Below the pieces are notes generated by a model that made no database searches, was not told the origin of the DNA, and saw only the letters and a list, made by a program, of their open reading frames with translations. Below are positions 13,457-24,708 of a stretch of DNA of 64,000 bases, in pieces (the stretch's first letter is position 1; every line of letters begins with the position of its first letter). Made by a program: the position numbers and the translations under genes. This stretch comes from Arachis hypogaea (lineage: Eukaryota; Streptophyta; Magnoliopsida; Fabales; Fabaceae): positions 96,125,827-96,189,826 of the forward strand of contig NC_092041.1 of assembly GCF_003086295.3 (NCBI RefSeq), in the 5' to 3' direction.

Positions 13457-14183
13457 AATCCTTAATAACCCTTGCTTTATTCACTAAGAAAATCTCTGAA
13501 TCTCCAATGGAGCCACAACACTCATAATATTTTCCGTAAGACCTCCTTGGTACTTTATGCATTTCCAACCCTCATAAGACTCAGGAGCTACTTGACATAC
13601 CCTTGAGAATCCTCAAACTTACTGATATACTCGACTACAGACATCAAACCTTGCTTCAGCTGCATAAGCTCCAACTCTCTAGCGTCTCTTACTGATTCTG
13701 GGAAATACTTCCTGTAGAAAGTAGCCCAAAATAACTCCCATGGAATATCTGCATTCTGAAGTTACAACAGTTGGAATTATCTCTACCACCAATGTTAAGC
13801 TTCTCCCATCAGTTGATAAGCCACAAATTCCACGAATTGAGTATTTGGGACATGCTGAGTCTGCAGTGCACTCTCCACGACTTGGAACCAGTTGTCTGCT
13901 TCAGTAGGATTTGTCGTTCCTCTGAAAGTTGGCGAATTAACCTTTAAGAAAGCAGCTAATGTCATTAGAGCACCTCCTAAATTATTTTTGGTCCCTTCTC
14001 CATTCCTATTTCCTATTAGTTTCCCCCCAACCTTTCCATAGCTTGAGTAACGGTAGCAGCACTCGTTTGCATTGAGTTATCTAAGTTAGTTATTGCCGCC
14101 ATGAACTCGGCATGGTTATCAGCCGGTTCGTCATCCTCATTATCTCTCCGTGTACGTGATCGACCTCTTTCACGAGTTGCCAT
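13457..14183 (-). pseudogene. Gag of element B
   Basis: The minus-strand start at 14183 (MATRERGRSRTRRDNEDDEP) fits the short acidic/basic N-terminus of Del/Tekay Gag. The Retrotrans_gag-like part (WFQVVESALQTQH, around 13840-13890, and FYRKYFPESVRDARELELM around 13660-13720) is broken into several frames. Gag would form the particle. No complete reading frame remains. Confidence 0.65.
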
Positions 14184-14391
14184 TTAGGGCCCTATCTACG
14201 CCAAACAATCGATATCAAGGTGATCAGTCTCAATATCTCAAGCTTAGTGCTTCAATTATCCAAAAAAGACACTCACAAACTAGCATGCTATGCATATCAA
14301 ATAGTTATCCTAAATAACATAAAAGAAAAATGACCTAAAGTATTCAATGAAGCACAATCGATCCATCCCTCAGACTCACGAGGACGAACTA

Positions 14392-14402
14392 CTCTGATAC
14401 CA
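14392..14402 (-). other. Primer binding site of element B (initiator Met tRNA)
   Basis: The minus strand reads TGGTATCAGAG five bases after the LTR end GTGTTACA. This is the complement of the 3' end of plant initiator Met tRNA, the common primer of chromoviruses. Confidence 0.85.
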
Positions 14403-14407
14403 CTAAG

Positions 14408-16536
14408 TGTAACACCCTATCACCCTAAGCCTTACCTCTAGTTGTAAAGGAAAGGATAACAAAGTGACACGACATTTTTAAAGCTCATACATTAATATAT
14501 ATGGAAGGAAGTAATAATACAAGTAGTCAGATGAAGAAATAAAGCTCAACGATGTAGAAAATAGAGATACAAAAGCACGAAGCGTTCACACACGATATAT
14601 ATATACAATATATAGTATACAAAACAGAACTAGTCATAGCCTGCATTGTTTATGTCGGCTAGCTCAAACAGAATATAACATAGTTTTTGAAATAAAATAG
14701 CAACATCCTGTCTCACAAAGTAAGCCTTTAAGTTAACAACTGCAATATACAAAAGTGAGAGAGATACTACAACAAAATAACAAAAATACAAAAGATAAAA
14801 GCGATCTTTGGCATTGTCACCATCCCGCAAACTCACCGAGGTGGGTTGCGACCTGTATTTGAAAAATAACAACAACATATGATATGAGAACCAGAGGTTC
14901 TCAACATAGTAACAGTGTCCAATAGATAAGACATAAGGTTGTGGAATGCCAGAGGCAATCCTAGGACTTCACACTGATATAAAGATATGCAAGCTTAATG
15001 AAACATATAACTTAAACTAATAACAGGATAATCTAACTTAAGGAAATTCTAAACTAACAGAAACACCATTGTTCCATAGCCTTCGCCATCCTATCCTCCA
15101 TACGATCTACCTACCAAACTTTCTCAATCCCAGTAGAAAACACAGGTAGATGCAAGTAAGTAAAACACAAGTAATATACATTTACAGCATGTAATTCAAG
15201 AAACAAGTAAGCATGTTATACATTTAGGCAATAGATGCAAGTAAGCAAAGTAGAAAAACACATAGAAGATGCACATAATGAATAATTGGTACCCCAGCGA
15301 TATAGTGCCTAGCACACTATCCAAGGGTATAGTGCCCAGCACACTGCAGTGATTCGAAAGGATGCGAGCGGGATACTCAGTCTCAGTCCTCACATTATTC
15401 TTAACGTAAGCGTGATTAACCACCATTCTTACACCAGCACCGCAACCTCAACAAGCGGGATCCACCACTGACCTTGCCCGAGACGCATAGTGACTTATCA
15501 ATAATCTCATGGATCTCGACCTCGACAAGCGGGATTAACCACCATCCTTGCCAGGCACATAAACATATTAACAACAATATCAGTAATTCAATATTAGTAT
15601 CCAATGAGTTCATCATACCTCTTCAAGTTCTAAACACATCATAACCATCATCAATTCTCAATTTCTCAAATTCATCATCAATCTAGTGCTCCATCAACTC
15701 ACATAACTAATCTATCCACATTACATCTCGGGTCTAAGTCACTGTCTTCTAAAATCATAACAGAAAATATATAATTTAAGTCACCTAACCCATCTTCACC
15801 AGTCTCAAAGCCTAATCACTAGTTATGAGCCTAAAGTAGTAATTAAAGAAGGTTGGAAAGCTAGAGGAACAATCAAAGTCTTAAAAAATAAGTTTTCAGC
15901 AAAATACGGGTCATGCATACGCACGCCCCCTCTCGCATACCCATGGGTGTCAAATTGTCCAAGTCACATATGCATGCTCTATTTGCGTACGCGAGTCCTC
16001 AAAACATAATGGGAGGCTCACGTCGCATGCAACATGCCGCGTACGCATGCTTGTAAAAATGCCATTCTCGCATACGCATGCCAGTGTCGCGTACACGAGA
16101 GTCCTTGGCAGCAACTAATCCTCACGTTGCATGCGCTGTCCGCGTACGCATGCCTTGAAAACGTTTGAAAATTTTTAAAAGCTTCAAAATTTAGATTTTT
16201 ATACCGAATTTTAAACGCACATAACTTTTTCGTTTTAAAACATTTTTCATCCTTCTTCAAACGTCTTAAACCTCTCGGACCCAACTTTCATTTAAATCAA
16301 ATTTCATAAAAAATGAGGGTCTGGAGCACAAGCTATGGCTCTTTGAAGTTGGTTAAAAACAAGGTTTTATTAAAAATTGCTAGGTTCTCTAGTTTTCCAA
16401 AACTCCAAACCAAACCAAATCTAAACATACTCAATTCCAAGTCCTACACTTTCCTACACATTACCAATTGCAACTCTATTATTGTTCAACTACACAATAC
16501 CTAACTATTTATTTTTAAAATCAATAACTACTTCTA
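14408..16536 (-). repeat. 5' LTR of element B, truncated at 16536
   Basis: It begins (plus strand) TGTAACACCCTATCACC next to the primer site and matches the left LTR from 14828 to about 16536. The similarity then stops abruptly, so about 1.16 kb corresponding to 6980-8137 is missing. CpG-rich motifs recur at 15915-16155. Stops in all frames; no gene. Confidence 0.75.
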
Positions 16537-17151
16537 AGCCATAATTGCGACAACAGTGGCTCCCTACATCATCGCTTCTTGCTTCCTTTTCCTCATTTTC
16601 TTATCTTTTTCATTCTCTGATCCTCCCTCTCTCTTTGTCTTTGTCTTTATTTTTATCTTTTTCTCACCGTCATGATTGCAACGACGATGACACCACCCTT
16701 TCTTGCCGTTTCCTCCCTATTCTCTCTTCCTTTTCTTCTTTCTTCTCTTCTCCCTTTCTTTGAGTTTCTTTCTTTTTTTTTTTGTGTGTTCGTGTGTGTG
16801 TTTGAAAGTAAGTGGTAAAAAGACCGTGGTGTGCGTGTGTTAGTAAATTTAGAAAAATTAAGGCTAAGTTTGGTAAAAAAAAATCAAATTAGAGGATACA
16901 AAGGTAAATAAAAAATTATATGATTATTGAAATATTTATGAAATTATATGTTTCAAGGATTTAGTTTTTTTTTTAAAAAAAAAAACACATTGGCGGGCCA
17001 AAGTTATTTGAGTTTATGGTTTATATTTAAATCATGTTAAACCTTCTCAACAATGAAATTAGCACTTATTCTCCTTGAAAATAGAGAAGGCCTATAAGAA
17101 CTTTATGATACAGATAACTGAGCAAGCCCAGAGTCCCCTCTAGTCTTGAAG
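16537..17151. other. Low-complexity non-coding stretch
   Basis: A pyrimidine-rich segment (16590-16790, TCTC and CTTT runs), a GT-rich patch (16775-16815) and AT-rich DNA. I see no supported gene or element border here other than the break with the element B LTR at 16536. Confidence 0.5.
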
Positions 17152-17345
17152 GATGCCTTGTGGACAAAGATTGTAGGCAGACACAAGTGGGAGATGGTCT
17201 ACGGGGTCGGATGGGTCTCCATTGCCACTACATCGCGTTTTTCCAATGTTGAGCCATTACTAGCGAACTGATTGACATTAGGGAGCAGGTTATCCTGCTC
17301 AACAGAGAACTAACACATTACTTGGTGCAAGAGCTGGAAGAGGAG
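17152..17345 (+). pseudogene. Possible C-terminal relic of a CACTA (En/Spm-like) transposase, part 1
   Basis: The plus strand reads ALWTKIVGRHKWEMVYGVGW, resembling the W..+.G...+.RVYG.G block near the end of plant Ptta/En/Spm-type transposases (Transposase_24). After a frame change it reads IDIREQVILLNRELTHYLVQ, a coiled-coil-like tail. The inverted-repeat element at 17346 interrupts it and the tail resumes at 19562 (LEEYRTRYAELETLYQ then stop). Family assignment is from motif resemblance only. Confidence 0.4.
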
Positions 17346-19561
17346 TAAATCTCCATTTTGGTCATTGAGATTTGCGTAATTACCCATTTTGGTCCTCAAA
17401 ATCTAAAATTTTCCATAATGGTCACCCAGATTTAGGTCCGGGCAACAACTTAGTCCTTCAACCCTTTCTGACAATGAGTTAGCAAACAGAGTGCTAAGGT
17501 GGCAAAATCTTGCCACGTTGAACACTCCAATAATTAGGTGACATGGCAACATTTGATTTTGGACCGCATTTGGTCTCTGGAACCCTAACCCATTTCTTCT
17601 TCTTCTTCTTTGCACTGTCCTTATCCTCTCGCTTCCCTTTTCTACTTTTTATCTTTCACCCAACCCATTCCTTTCTGCTTGACTTTCTCTCTGCCTTTGC
17701 CTTCGTTTTCGCCTTCTCTGTCGTGCTTCTTTCCTTTTTCTAACACAATCTCTCCTTTTTAACCTCAATATATTGCATCCCTCACTCACCAATCACTATC
17801 AGTTTGCTAGCATTGCCGCTCCCTCACTCAACTACCTCGCTTTCTCTTTGCCTCCTAACTTGTCCTTTGCTTCTCTAACCCTCTGTGACTTGGAGCAAGT
17901 GAATCCTCCTCACCCTCACCTATCATCCTTGAACCTTGCTGCCTCCACTCACCATCTTTCATCATCTCTTAAAGTCTCAGTCAATCTTTTCCTAGACCTT
18001 CATTTTTGTCAATAATTACTTGTATTATTCCAATAATAGCAAGTGGAGTAGGTAGAGTAGATTTTTTTATGGTCACAAATATTAAAATAATGAATGGTTG
18101 TGGTTCTTTAGATTGCACTATAAATACTTTAAATAAAGCTTGCATAAGCTCTCATTTTCATTAACACAATAGCTTGGGGTGAGATGGTTCCTACACTATT
18201 TAGCTTGGGGTGATTACAGTAGCTTCAATATGTTTTTAAATTCCTAAATTCAATCCAATTCTGTTATCTGGATGGAGAGGATAAAATAGAAACTAGAATT
18301 ATATCAAAATTATTACTTTGAATAGGTTGGATTAGAAGGTTGTACATTGTAGATCAAATATATAAAATTTTATATTAATCTAAAATCATTATACATACTC
18401 TTTTATAGATCAAAAATGATAGTAATATATAAGAGTTTCAAATATCCATAAATATGAGTTGTCAGTCTTATTGATGTTCAATTTTCACAAAATTTAGTGC
18501 AAATAAATGGTATAATTTTTCTTAAAATAACATTGGTGTGATTTAATCATATATATAAAGTAAATAATAAAACTAATTTATGCTATCATCACATATATGC
18601 CTTGATATTTTATGATATCTTCTTCATTTCTAATGGAGTCTTTAGCATCAATATTTTGATCTTTTTTGGCTTTTCTTTATTGGTTTAATGTGTTTATCAG
18701 GGAGGGTTTAGTTAGCTTTCTTCACAAGCGAATTAAATTTATAATGTTAACATAGCTTTTTGTTAAAAGAGCAAAAATGTTGACCCTTCATCATTGGAAC
18801 TTCTAAAAATAATGAATATTCGCATGCTTCATCCCCCTCCCTCACTCAAGATAGATGGTAAAACTGATTTTAAATATTTGTGTAGTTTTAGGTGATTACA
18901 TTCTTACTATATATAATCTTGGTAAAATATAAGCTTCTTTTCTCGTCTTATTTTTCTTTATGCTTTTCATCACTTGTTTTATCTATCAAATTGTAATGAT
19001 ATTAGGAGTCATCATTTGGTGGCCTTGCACTATGGTCATATTATCTACTTTTAGAATTTTCTATTTCTGTTTCTAGTTTGTTCATATCAACTTAAGTAAA
19101 CAATGTTTACAAAAATTGGGTAGACGATTGATATTTGGAAAGGGGCATTAGCAGCTGGATTTCCAGAACAATGTGAGAAAAAATGGATTAGAAAGTTCAA
19201 GGAGGAGAGATCGTGTTAGAAAAGGAGAAAGAGCATGGCAGAGAAGGCAAAGGTGAAGAGGAAGTCAAAGAGAAAGGAATGGGTCGGGTGGAAGACAAGG
19301 AAGTAGAAAAGGAGAAGCGAGAAGAGAAGGACGGATAGGGAGCAGGAAGAGAAGAACAAGAAAGTTAGGGTTTCAGGGACCAAATATTGCCATGTCACAT
19401 AATCATTGGAGTGTCCAGCGTAGCAAGATTTTGTCATCTCAACCCTCTGTTTGCTCACTCATCGCCGGAAAGGGTTAAGAGACCAAATTGGTACTCGAAC
19501 CTAAATCTGGGAGACCATTATGAAAAATTTTAAATTTTAAGGACCAAAATGAAAATTTATT
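17346..19561. mobile_element. Non-autonomous DNA transposon with long terminal inverted repeats
   Basis: The left arm (about 17346-17765) is repeated in reverse in the right arm (about 19196-19561): both read TAAAT then CATTTTGGTC inward, then TTTTCATAATGGTC-like, CAGATTTAGGT and the ACACTCCAAT block. The left arm holds an extra ~31 bp copy of its tip. Long arms point to a Mutator-like or foldback element. Both flanks carry AGCTGGA followed by (A)GGAG, a probable target duplication, but the exact edge is uncertain. No transposase is seen in the 1.4-kb centre; the open frame at 17773-18015 has no recognisable feature. Confidence 0.7.
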
Positions 19562-19612
19562 AGCTGGAGGAGTATAGGACAAGATACGCAGAGCTGGAGA
19601 CACTCTACCAGT
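19562..19612 (+). pseudogene. Possible CACTA transposase relic, part 2
   Basis: LEEYRTRYAELETLYQ and a stop continue the coiled-coil-like tail that ends at 17345 (VQELEEE). The agreement in frame and composition across the 2.2-kb insertion is the support. Confidence 0.35.
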
Positions 19613-20995
19613 AGGAGTGGAAGGAATGGAAGTGTGCTCATCAAAGATGCTCTAGTGATTCGTTCTCCACTTCCACCTCATTGTTTCCGATGCCACCACC
19701 ACCATAAACTTAGTAACAAGATGACATGTCATGAAGGGTGATGATGATAGCGGGTTCATTTCAGACAATTATGTGTACATACTTCATTTTTTATTGTATT
19801 TATCAATTTTAGTGACTTGTATTTTTTTATCTTTGTGTTTAAGTTTCGAATAAAATTGTATATTTACTATTTATTTAGTTTTCAATAATTAATTTTTGAT
19901 AATATTATTTTATTTAAAATTTTATTAAATAATTGATATAATAGGCACTTGAAAATGTAATGAATATGTATAATAAATTTATACAAATAGGACCAAAAGA
20001 ATGAAACAATTTTATCGACGGTTAAGATGTTTGTAATATGAATTTTATAAAAAAAAATATTTTTTTACTAACAATTAGACCATTAGTAGAGGGTGAAAAT
20101 AAGTCAAGCCAAACTTTATCCTTAACAGAACATGCTTGTAATGTATTTACTGCTGAATCTGATTCATAGCTTATTGTAGATTTTTTTTAAAGTAGTAAGC
20201 CTAGCTTGTTATTAAGCTTGGCCTGGATTGAAACTGATAAAAAGTCTGATATATAATTTTTTACCAAAATAAAACATAAAAAATATTTTAAAATATTACT
20301 TTTTAAAAAAAATATTTATATAAAATATACTAAACTCAATCTTTTATAATAATATATAAACATTTAAAATATTTAATATAGAAAAATTATAATAAAATAT
20401 AACAAATTTTTTAATTATCAGAAATCATTTATATATTTATTTATATTTTAATAAGCTTAGACTGGCTTGACAGTTCTATTAAATTATTTTGTGAGCTTGA
20501 GTCTAGCCTGTTAACAAAGTTAATTGTAGGCTTTTAAATCTGCTTGAAGCTGAAACTATTTTATGACAGAGCAGGCCAAGTCGAATGTAAGCCAAGTTGC
20601 AAACACAACAGGCCATCTTACCTACTTTCACACCTAACTGTCAATACTATTAAATTAATATTTTAATTTATTTTTTATAGCACCTTAATTTACTAACTAT
20701 TGGACTATGAACGCTATAAATAATTTCTTAATTTTTTACAACACCTACGATTTACTGATGGAGAGGACATTGTTATTATTATTTATTTTTATCGACAGCT
20801 TCCAATCGTCATAAATTATTTTCTATATTGCTTTCGTTGTGGTGATGTGCAGCTCAAAGATGAGAGCAGGCATTGAACCGGTAGGTGGTGAACCAAGGCT
20901 TCTCACTATAGACGAAAAACTATGATGGCTTGGTGAGTGCAAGAATGCTGAGAGGAGCCGCGCGTCCCAGAGCTTACACGGAGCTCTACCATTCC
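19613..20995. other. AT-rich intergenic DNA without a supported gene
   Basis: Mostly AT-rich. At 20100-20640 there is a stretch rich in GGCCTGG/AGGCC-like words (AAGCTTGGCCTGG, GCAGGCCAAG) of the kind seen in small plant transposons, but I cannot place its ends. A GC-richer stretch at 20840-20995 is exon-like in composition; neither strand gives a protein I recognise. Confidence 0.4.
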
Positions 20996-21315
20996 TGTAA
21001 GACCCAAATTTTTGAAAAATCTTATTATGAGTTAATTTCAAATTATTCATTCATTAAAGACGTTATTTTCAAAAAATATTTTATTAAAAGTAATTAAATC
21101 AAGTTTTGAATAAGTCTATGTATTTATTATTATGTGGATATAATTATGTGATTAAGTGGTTTCAAGTAAAGACTTCTCTATTTCATAATAAAAATTTGGG
21201 TTATATTCGTGAAGGCTCAATATTAAATAACTATAGTATGAATTTAAAGGAGTACATGTAGGTAACGCCTTGACTATTAGCACGATCATGAGGTGTTAAA
21301 AGTTAGGGTGTTACA
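20996..21315 (+). repeat. 5' LTR of element L
   Basis: It is 320 bp, starts TGTAAGACCCAAAT and ends AGGGTGTTACA. It pairs with 23677-23997 at roughly 90% identity by eye. Confidence 0.85.
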
Positions 21316-21318
21316 TTA

Positions 21319-21330
21319 TGGTATCAAAGC
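21319..21330 (+). other. Primer binding site of element L
   Basis: TGGTATCAAAGC lies three bases after the 5' LTR and differs by one base from the complement of the plant initiator Met tRNA 3' end (TGGTATCAGAGC). Confidence 0.75.
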
Positions 21331-23676
21331 AGTTCATCCTGATTAAAGCCTTGAGAATGGACTGACTATACTTCATTGCATACTTTGAGTGTCTGTCATG
21401 TTGTAGATCTTGTCCAGATAACAAGAATTAGAACTTTATGCACATGACTGTCTTTTGATTAACATTGTTAACTACCGTTGCATAAATGTTGATGTTAAGT
21501 CTGACCAACTTAATGTTGATGGTCTATGTGTACGGAAAAGTTAATGGGTTATCATAGGTGAAATAGAAGTAATAGGTAATGTATATCGCACGATGTTAGG
21601 AGTTGATTCTCGAGGTTACTCTGTTATGTGTCTTGAAATTCTCCTAATGACTTGTGACTTGTTCTTTCATGGTGTGCCTTGAAGTTTTTATTTGAGATTT
21701 TTTTTCTTAAAAAGTAGCTTGATTATTTTCCAACCCTATCCCTTTGTTCATATGCATTCTCGTTTGATCCTAACTGCATATGTCTGCTTAAATTTCTTAG
21801 GGTATCGTCCTTTATCTACAATTTCACTACATACCTCTAATTGACTAAATACCTAAGTACCTTCTGAGATTTTTGAGAAATTACCTTTGGTCCTTAGCCC
21901 AATTAAATTTCATCTTTCAAATTTTACATATTCTATCTTTACCTTAAAAATAGTTTTGACGTAAAACAACTTAATTTTTCTTCCAACCCTGTTACAATTT
22001 TTTGCATATCTTTGTTTGATTATATACCTAAGCATACTCTGAGATTTTTGAAGGAAGATTTTGTTTCTATTCTAAATAACCTTCATTTTACAAACCTCAT
22101 GTAATTTATTTCAACCTGAATATGTTTCGAAGTAACAAAAATATCTATACTTTTGTTAATTCCTTTAAATGTTTATTTCATATCTTCTCTTTTTACAAGA
22201 TAAGATTATCTCCCTCTTAAGTTTATCTATTCTTTGTGGACATTTCATTTGATTGCATTCCTATACATTCTCTTGAATTTTGTAAACGTCGTCCATGACT
22301 TTGGTCACTCTTTTCTTGTGAATCTTGTACCTTGATTCACCTTGAATTCAATTCTAATAAATGCATAGTTTTCTTCTCATTGTCTCCATTGAAGTTCTTT
22401 AAGCTCTCAATATGTCTGCCTCTTATTTGTAAACTACTACTTGAATCTTTAGGAACGTCTATTCTAGTCATTATACTTCTTTTCAAGAATCCTGTACTCT
22501 TTGACATGACATTGAAATTGTTTTGGTATGACATCGATCCTTAGACCTTTGAAAATGTTAAGTGCTCCTTTTAATTATGCGATATTGGCTTATGCATTCT
22601 AATCGTCCCGTGCGATTTGACATGTCGTTTATTCTTTTCCTTTTTTTAGATGTAATTTAAATTTCTTTGCTTCACAATCTGTACCTTACACATATTTTGA
22701 TCTGCTTACACTTCCGACTATGTTAAGACTCTTGCAACACGGTGTTGATCTTACACTCCTCCATGAGCTATGAAACCCTTGTGGTAATTTGAAGTTGTTT
22801 CGCTATGATGCGCCACTATTGGATTTAATCATTCTTCTTCTGTGAAATCTCATACTTTTTCGACTTACCTTTAATTTTTTTCAAACTAATGCGCTATTTT
22901 TAATTCATTCTTTCAAATCCTTATAATTTTTGTCCTTGTCACTTGTTCTTCCTTTCTAAAAACTTATGTCCTTCTAAGTAAACTCGAGGTTTGTTTTAGT
23001 GTCATGTGAGACCTTTAGATATAACAAGTGATATATTATTTTTTAGGACACGGCTGGTGGGTACGGAAGGTGAAGCTGGTAAGTGTGCGATGCCACAGGA
23101 TGCTGTGGAGCTTTGTTTTAAGCAAAAGAGTTTTGTTGATATTAGGCTTGCAACTGGTTGTGGGTTTGCAAAATAATTGATGAGGTTGAGAACTTTCGAA
23201 TGAGTTGTTCGATAAAGTACAGCTGGGAGTTGTGATGGTGAGCCATGTTAAAGCGTGGAAAAGTTGAAACCTTAAGGCTTGATGTGAAAACTGGTTATTA
23301 CCACGGATATATCGGATGTGTGCAACAGAATGGAATTATGAGATTATGGAATAAGAATGTTCTTAGGGAGTTATAAGCGAGTTAGAAAGCACCTAGTGAT
23401 TGATTAGTTAAGGGAACAAAAGCGTTGGCCTGTCAACCACATTGTTTTTGCAAACACCTATCTTAAAAAGTTTGTACCTTATTATGTTTCTTCAAGTTTT
23501 GGTACAGTGTTGACACCATGTAACCTCCTTGTTTTGAACCTATCTTGTAACTTCTGCTTTACAACACACTTTTTACTTATATCTAAGTCTTATGGCTTAT
23601 CCAGTATTAAAACTATGTAATATCCTGTGTATTACGTTAATTTTCAAAGACAAAAATTTTTATAAGGTGGGTAGAA

Positions 23677-23997
23677 TGTCAGACCCAGAATTTTCAGAAA
23701 ATCTTATTATGAGCTAATTTCAATTAATTTATTCATTAGAAACTTTATTTTTAGAAATTATTTTATTAAAAGAAATTAAATCAAGTTTTAAATAAGTCTA
23801 TGTATTTATTATTATGTGGATATAATTATGTGATTAAATGGTTTAAAGTAAAGACTTTTCTATTTTATAATTAAAAATTTAGGTTATATTCGCAAAAGCT
23901 CAATATTAAAAAAATTTAGTATGAATTTAAAAGAGTAGAGGTAGGTAACGCCTGGACTATTAGCACGATCATGAGGTATTAAATTTAGGGTGTTACA
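23677..23997 (+). repeat. 3' LTR of element L
   Basis: It is 321 bp, starts TGTCAGACCCAGAA and ends AGGGTGTTACA. The purine-rich AAGGTGGGTAGAA (23664-23676) just before it is the likely polypurine tract. Confidence 0.85.
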
Positions 23998-23999
23998 TC

Positions 24000-24708
24000 T
24001 GCAAAAGGTTTCCTGTGAATTGCGATAAGCATGGGACTGCGCCACAGGTTCTCCATGCATGTTGGGTAAAGATGTCCCCCATCTCTGTTCGATAAAATGC
24101 CAAGCCTCAATTGCCCTCGCGAAAACTTGGCTTTATTTTCTCTCCTTAATCCTTACCTCACAGTCGAGCAATACGACGTTGCCATGGGGCTTTTCCATGA
24201 AATCAGCACCAAATATTCAATCCAACCTGATGTGATGTCGTTTAATGTTTTGATTTACGCATTATGCAAGATGGATGATTTGGACTCTGCTCTTGGGGTT
24301 GTTAATAAGATGGGTGAGCTAGACTTGGAGCCTAATTATATTTGATCATTTTTAATACTCTAGTTGGTCAGTTTTTTTAGAAGCGTGGGTTTGATGAGGA
24401 CAAAAAAAATTGGACAATGACAAAGATGAGGAATGTTGAGCCTAGTGCTGTGAGTTATAGGTTGAGGATGGGTGGGATGGTTGGTGATCGCAGATTAAGG
24501 GATGTTGCAGAATTGTTTCATGTGATAAAATTGAGTGGAGTTAACCCTAATGGGCATTGTTTCAATGTGTTGATTAAAGGGTTTGTTGGTGATGACAATA
24601 TTAAAGAAGTTAAGTTTTGGTATGATGAGTTAGTGAAGAGTAAAGATGTTTTCTACAGGACTGCTAAAAATTTTCTTTTCCTTTGAGAACTACCAACAAT
24701 ATCATATC
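24000..24708 (+). pseudogene. PPR protein pseudogene (PPR336/At1g55890-like family)
   Basis: Pentatricopeptide repeats are visible: LFDKMPSLNCPRENLALFSL, then IQPDVMSFNVLIYALCKMDD, then NVEPSAVSYRLRM and VNPNGHCFNVLIKGFVGDD. The order and wording resemble the small mitochondrial P-class PPR family that includes At1g55890, recalled from memory. PPR proteins bind organellar RNA. Here only the middle survives: the N-terminus stops at the element L border (23997), in-frame stops and frame changes occur near 24025, 24342 and 24380, and the 3' part is cut by the hAT-like element at 24709. It cannot make a full protein. Confidence 0.8.

Larger units (their letters stand above)
5236..16536 (-). mobile_element. 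Element B, Tekay/Del-like Ty3/gypsy retrotransposon, decayed
   Basis: On the minus strand the order is truncated 5' LTR (16536-14408), initiator-Met primer site, gag, protease, RT, RNase H, integrase, a chromodomain-like tail, polypurine tract and 3' LTR (8137-5236). The order PR-RT-RH-IN and the long LTRs indicate a chromovirus of the Del/Tekay type. The 3' LTR is interrupted at its left end by element A and the 5' LTR stops short at 16536. Without the solo LTR inside it, about 9.7 kb remains. Many stops and frameshifts make it non-functional. Confidence 0.8.
20996..23997 (+). mobile_element. Element L, non-autonomous LTR retroelement
   Basis: Two direct LTRs (20996-21315, 320 bp; 23677-23997, 321 bp) begin TGTAAGACCC/TGTCAGACCC and end GGGTGTTACA. 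A Met-type primer site follows the left LTR and a purine run precedes the right one. The 2.36-kb interior has no gag or pol that I can recognise, so it would need proteins from elsewhere. The flanking 5-mers (ATTCC left, TCTGC right) do not match, unlike the other elements here. Confidence 0.8.

Noticed and set aside
14392..14402. tRNA-like matches at primer sites (also 47258, 60065)
   Set aside because: Only the 3' complement of a tRNA is present; no cloverleaf, so these are primer sites, not tRNA genes.
17543..18015. Frames in the left arm and centre of the inverted-repeat element
   Set aside because: Phe/Ser-rich products of pyrimidine-rich DNA with no domain; the left-arm frame is mirrored in the right arm (19216-19458).
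20823..21050. 75-residue minus-strand frame beside element L as the missing PPR N-terminus
   Set aside because: It is on the strand opposite to the PPR pseudogene and runs into the LTR; I see no PPR motif in it.
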